Origin: Promethearchaeota archaeon
GTDB lineage: Archaea; Asgardarchaeota; Lokiarchaeia; Sigynarchaeales; SOKP01
Direction: 5' to 3'
Length of the DNA stretch: 6,972 nucleotides
NCBI GenBank assembly: GCA_030668025.1
Contig: DAOUUT010000198.1
Location: forward strand, 1 to 6,972
In this document: piece after piece, positions 5,409 through 6,972 of the stretch
Layout of the letters: each line of letters starts with the position of its first letter
Numbering within the stretch: the stretch's first letter is position 1
Notes under the pieces: generated by a model
Database searches by the model: none
What the model was told of the DNA's origin: nothing
The model's input: the letters and a program-made list of their open reading frames with translations, nothing else
Program-made: the position numbers and the translations under genes

Positions 5409-6972
5409 ACCAATATACTTCTTTTAGCGTTTGATGATATTCGTTAAGCGACTTTATTTCAATTTTCTTTTCACGCATATTTTTTATAGCGTCGATAACA
5501 GCTTTTGCTAGCTGTAAATTGATTATTACAGGAATATTGTAGTCTACTGCCATGCGTCTAATTTTATATTCGTCTTCCATGATGGTTTTAAATTTCTCCT
5601 CGATTGTAGTTGGTAAAGGAATGTTTATTACCATATCAATACGCCCATCTTGTAGACATTGCATGATATTAGGCTCCAATCCATGCTCATGGACCTTATA
5701 AAGTCTCACAGCTTTAATGTCGTTTTTGTTTAAAGCTTTTTTCGTGTCCTCCGTAGCAAAAATCGTAAAACCTAAATCTTTTATTTTTTTGGCTAAGGGA
5801 ATAATTTGTTTCTTGAGTTCGTTTCCACCAACTGAAATTAGAATGTTTCCCCCTTCTATAGGTATTACTTGTTCCGTTGCTTCAAGAGCTTTAATTAAAG
5901 CATCTGGAAAATCATCTGCAATTATACCGATCTCTCCCGTACTCGCCATTTCAACTCCAAGTATCGGATCTGCTTTATCAAGTCTCATGAAAGAAAACAT
6001 GGGAGCTTTTATTGACACATAATCTCCAACAGGAAGCTCCATTAATCTTTTTGGAATCTTTTCTCCCATTATAACTTCAGCTGCAAGTCTCATTAAATTT
6101 ATGCCTCGCGATTTTGAAACAAAGGGCATACTTCTACTAGATCTTAAATTGCATTCAATTACGTAAACTTCGCTGTTTTTAACGAGATATTGAACGTTAA
6201 AAGGACCGCGAATTTTTAATGCTAAGGCAATTTTATTCGTATAATCTTCAATTTTTGAAATAACATCGTTAGAAACTGTTTGAGGTGGGATTGCCATGGT
6301 AGCATCTCCACTGTGAATACCTGCATTCTCGATGTGTTCTACAATAGCACCAATAAATACATTTTCACCATCGCATACACCATCGCAATCTATTTCCCTA
6401 GCATCTGTGAAGAATTTAGTTATAACAACGGGGTATTCGCTTGATACGGATACAGCGAGATCAAGAGTATCTTTTAGCGTTTTTTCATCGTAAGAAACTC
6501 TCATAGCCGCACCACTTAATACATATGAAGGTCTAACGAGTATCGGATACCCTACTTTCTGCGCAAATTCGATGGCTTCTTCGTTTGTTGTCAATGCATT
6601 CCATTCAGGTTGCTTTATATTTAACTGATCTAATAAGGTGCTGAATTTGCTTCTATTTTCCGCCATATCGATTCGCGTTCCATGAGTTCCCAAGATATTA
6701 ATACCTGTTTTACGAAAGATTTCAGAATATTTAGAAAATTTTGAAGCTAAGTTTTGAGCTATTTGACCCCCTGCGGATACTACGATACCGTCTGCTTTCT
6801 CGAGTTCGCAGATATCTAACACCCTTTCTCCGGATAATTCCTCAAAATAAAGTTTATCTGAAATGTCGTAATCAGTTGATACTGTTTCAGGGTTATAATT
6901 AATCATTATTGCTTGGTCGATTCCTAACTTCTTTAAGCCCCATAAGCAATTGACCGAGCCCCAATCAAATTC
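5407..6972 (-). CDS. carB: Carbamoyl-phosphate synthase large subunit, C-terminal half (5' partial)
   Basis: The frame stays open past the methionine at 6906 to the right edge (EFDWGSVNCLWGLKK, then IMINYNPETVSTDYD), so 521 residues of a protein normally near 1,050-1,080 are seen. CarB uses ammonia from CarA-bound glutamine, bicarbonate and two ATP to make carbamoyl phosphate for pyrimidines and arginine. Visible here are the pre-ATP-grasp region with GGQ near 68, and the second ATP-grasp domain (from about 120) with VRPSYVLSGAAM near 145-157, EHIENAGIHSGDATM near 212-226 and the metal ligands Q261, E273 and N275 (VQY; IECN). The MGS-like allosteric domain runs from about 375 to the end. Effector-site threonines (407, 410), K426 and N450 are kept, but the E. 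coli NTT loop is NIP here. IECNLRSSRSMPFVSK and the FSFMRL segment are of the archaeal/eukaryotic CAD type. Two broken copies of its tail lie at 2458-2544 and 4687-4714. Confidence 0.97.
   Translation of the reverse strand, partial: EFDWGSVNCLWGLKKLGIDQAIMINYNPETVSTDYDISDKLYFEELSGERVLDICELEKADGIVVSAGGQIAQNLASKFSKYSEIFRKTGINILGTHGTRIDMAENRSKFSTLLDQLNIKQPEWNALTTNEEAIEFAQKVGYPILVRPSYVLSGAAMRVSYDEKTLKDTLDLAVSVSSEYPVVITKFFTDAREIDCDGVCDGENVFIGAIVEHIENAGIHSGDATMAIPPQTVSNDVISKIEDYTNKIALALKIRGPFNVQYLVKNSEVYVIECNLRSSRSMPFVSKSRGINLMRLAAEVIMGEKIPKRLMELPVGDYVSIKAPMFSFMRLDKADPILGVEMASTGEIGIIADDFPDALIKALEATEQVIPIEGGNILISVGGNELKKQIIPLAKKIKDLGFTIFATEDTKKALNKNDIKAVRLYKVHEHGLEPNIMQCLQDGRIDMVINIPLPTTIEEKFKTIMEDEYKIRRMAVDYNIPVIINLQLAKAVIDAIKNMREKKIEIKSLNEYHQTLKEVYW

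Noticed and set aside
5717..6022. A 101-codon open frame on the plus strand
   Set aside because: It is antisense to highly conserved carB coding sequence and its translation is a low-complexity shadow rich in S, I and K.
6471..6482. A third copy of the 12-base string CTTTTAGCGTTT found at 4701-4712 and 5421-5432
   Set aside because: It encodes T-L-K in a different, conserved part of CarB (KTLKD) and the match does not extend on either side. It is a chance repeat of the same codons, not another tail remnant.
6904..6906. The ATG at 6904-6906 as the start of a short, half-length carB gene
   Set aside because: The frame continues upstream to the window edge with conserved CarB residues (EFDWGSVNCLW), so it is an internal methionine of a normal long gene.
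1..6972. CRISPR arrays, tRNA or rRNA genes, transposases or integrases
   Set aside because: No regularly spaced repeats, no cloverleaf with a TTC-arm signature, and no recombinase motifs were seen on either strand.

Overview
The window looks like a piece of a low-GC archaeal chromosome. Four things point that way. The first gene is a PhoU-domain protein with the archaeal linker that normally follows an AbrB-like domain. There is a stand-alone Lrp/AsnC-type ligand-binding (RAM) protein. One membrane protein carries a C-terminal zinc ribbon. The carB gene is of the archaeal/eukaryotic (CAD-like) type, not the bacterial type. Long AT-rich spacers, TATA-like boxes and T-tract ends fit too. An Asgard (Lokiarchaeia-like) lineage would suit the gene mix and spacing, but that is an impression and is not proven by the sequence.

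Layout. A PhoU regulator gene (1-729, +, 5' end outside the window) converges on a RAM-domain gene (753-1049, -). After an AT-rich divergent spacer (1050-1330) comes a PAP2 lipid phosphatase (1331-2359, +) ending in a T-rich tract. The 2360-2638 spacer contains a decayed copy of part of carB. Three + strand membrane-protein genes follow: a polytopic protein with a zinc ribbon (2639-3655), an 82-residue two-helix protein (3730-3978), and a two-helix protein with a PH-like domain (4041-4604). The 4605-4897 spacer holds a hybrid remnant, the last codons of a carB copy joined to the last codons of a copy of the 82-residue gene, followed by a strong hairpin. Another small membrane protein (4898-5380, +) then converges on the 3' half of the real carB (5407-6972, -), which runs off the right edge.

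How the parts relate. CarB makes carbamoyl phosphate for pyrimidines and arginine, and PhoU links to phosphate control. The middle genes all appear to be membrane proteins (lipid phosphatase, zinc-ribbon protein, PH-like protein, small two-helix proteins), so an envelope-related cluster is possible, but no shared pathway can be shown.

The most unusual signal is the set of carB 3'-end remnants, all in the same orientation as carB. They bracket the membrane-gene blocks: remnant, three genes, remnant plus small-gene tail, one gene, real carB. This suggests that the 3' end of carB has repeatedly served as a site of duplication or gene insertion. The similarities were read directly from the sequence by eye; the mechanism is inference.
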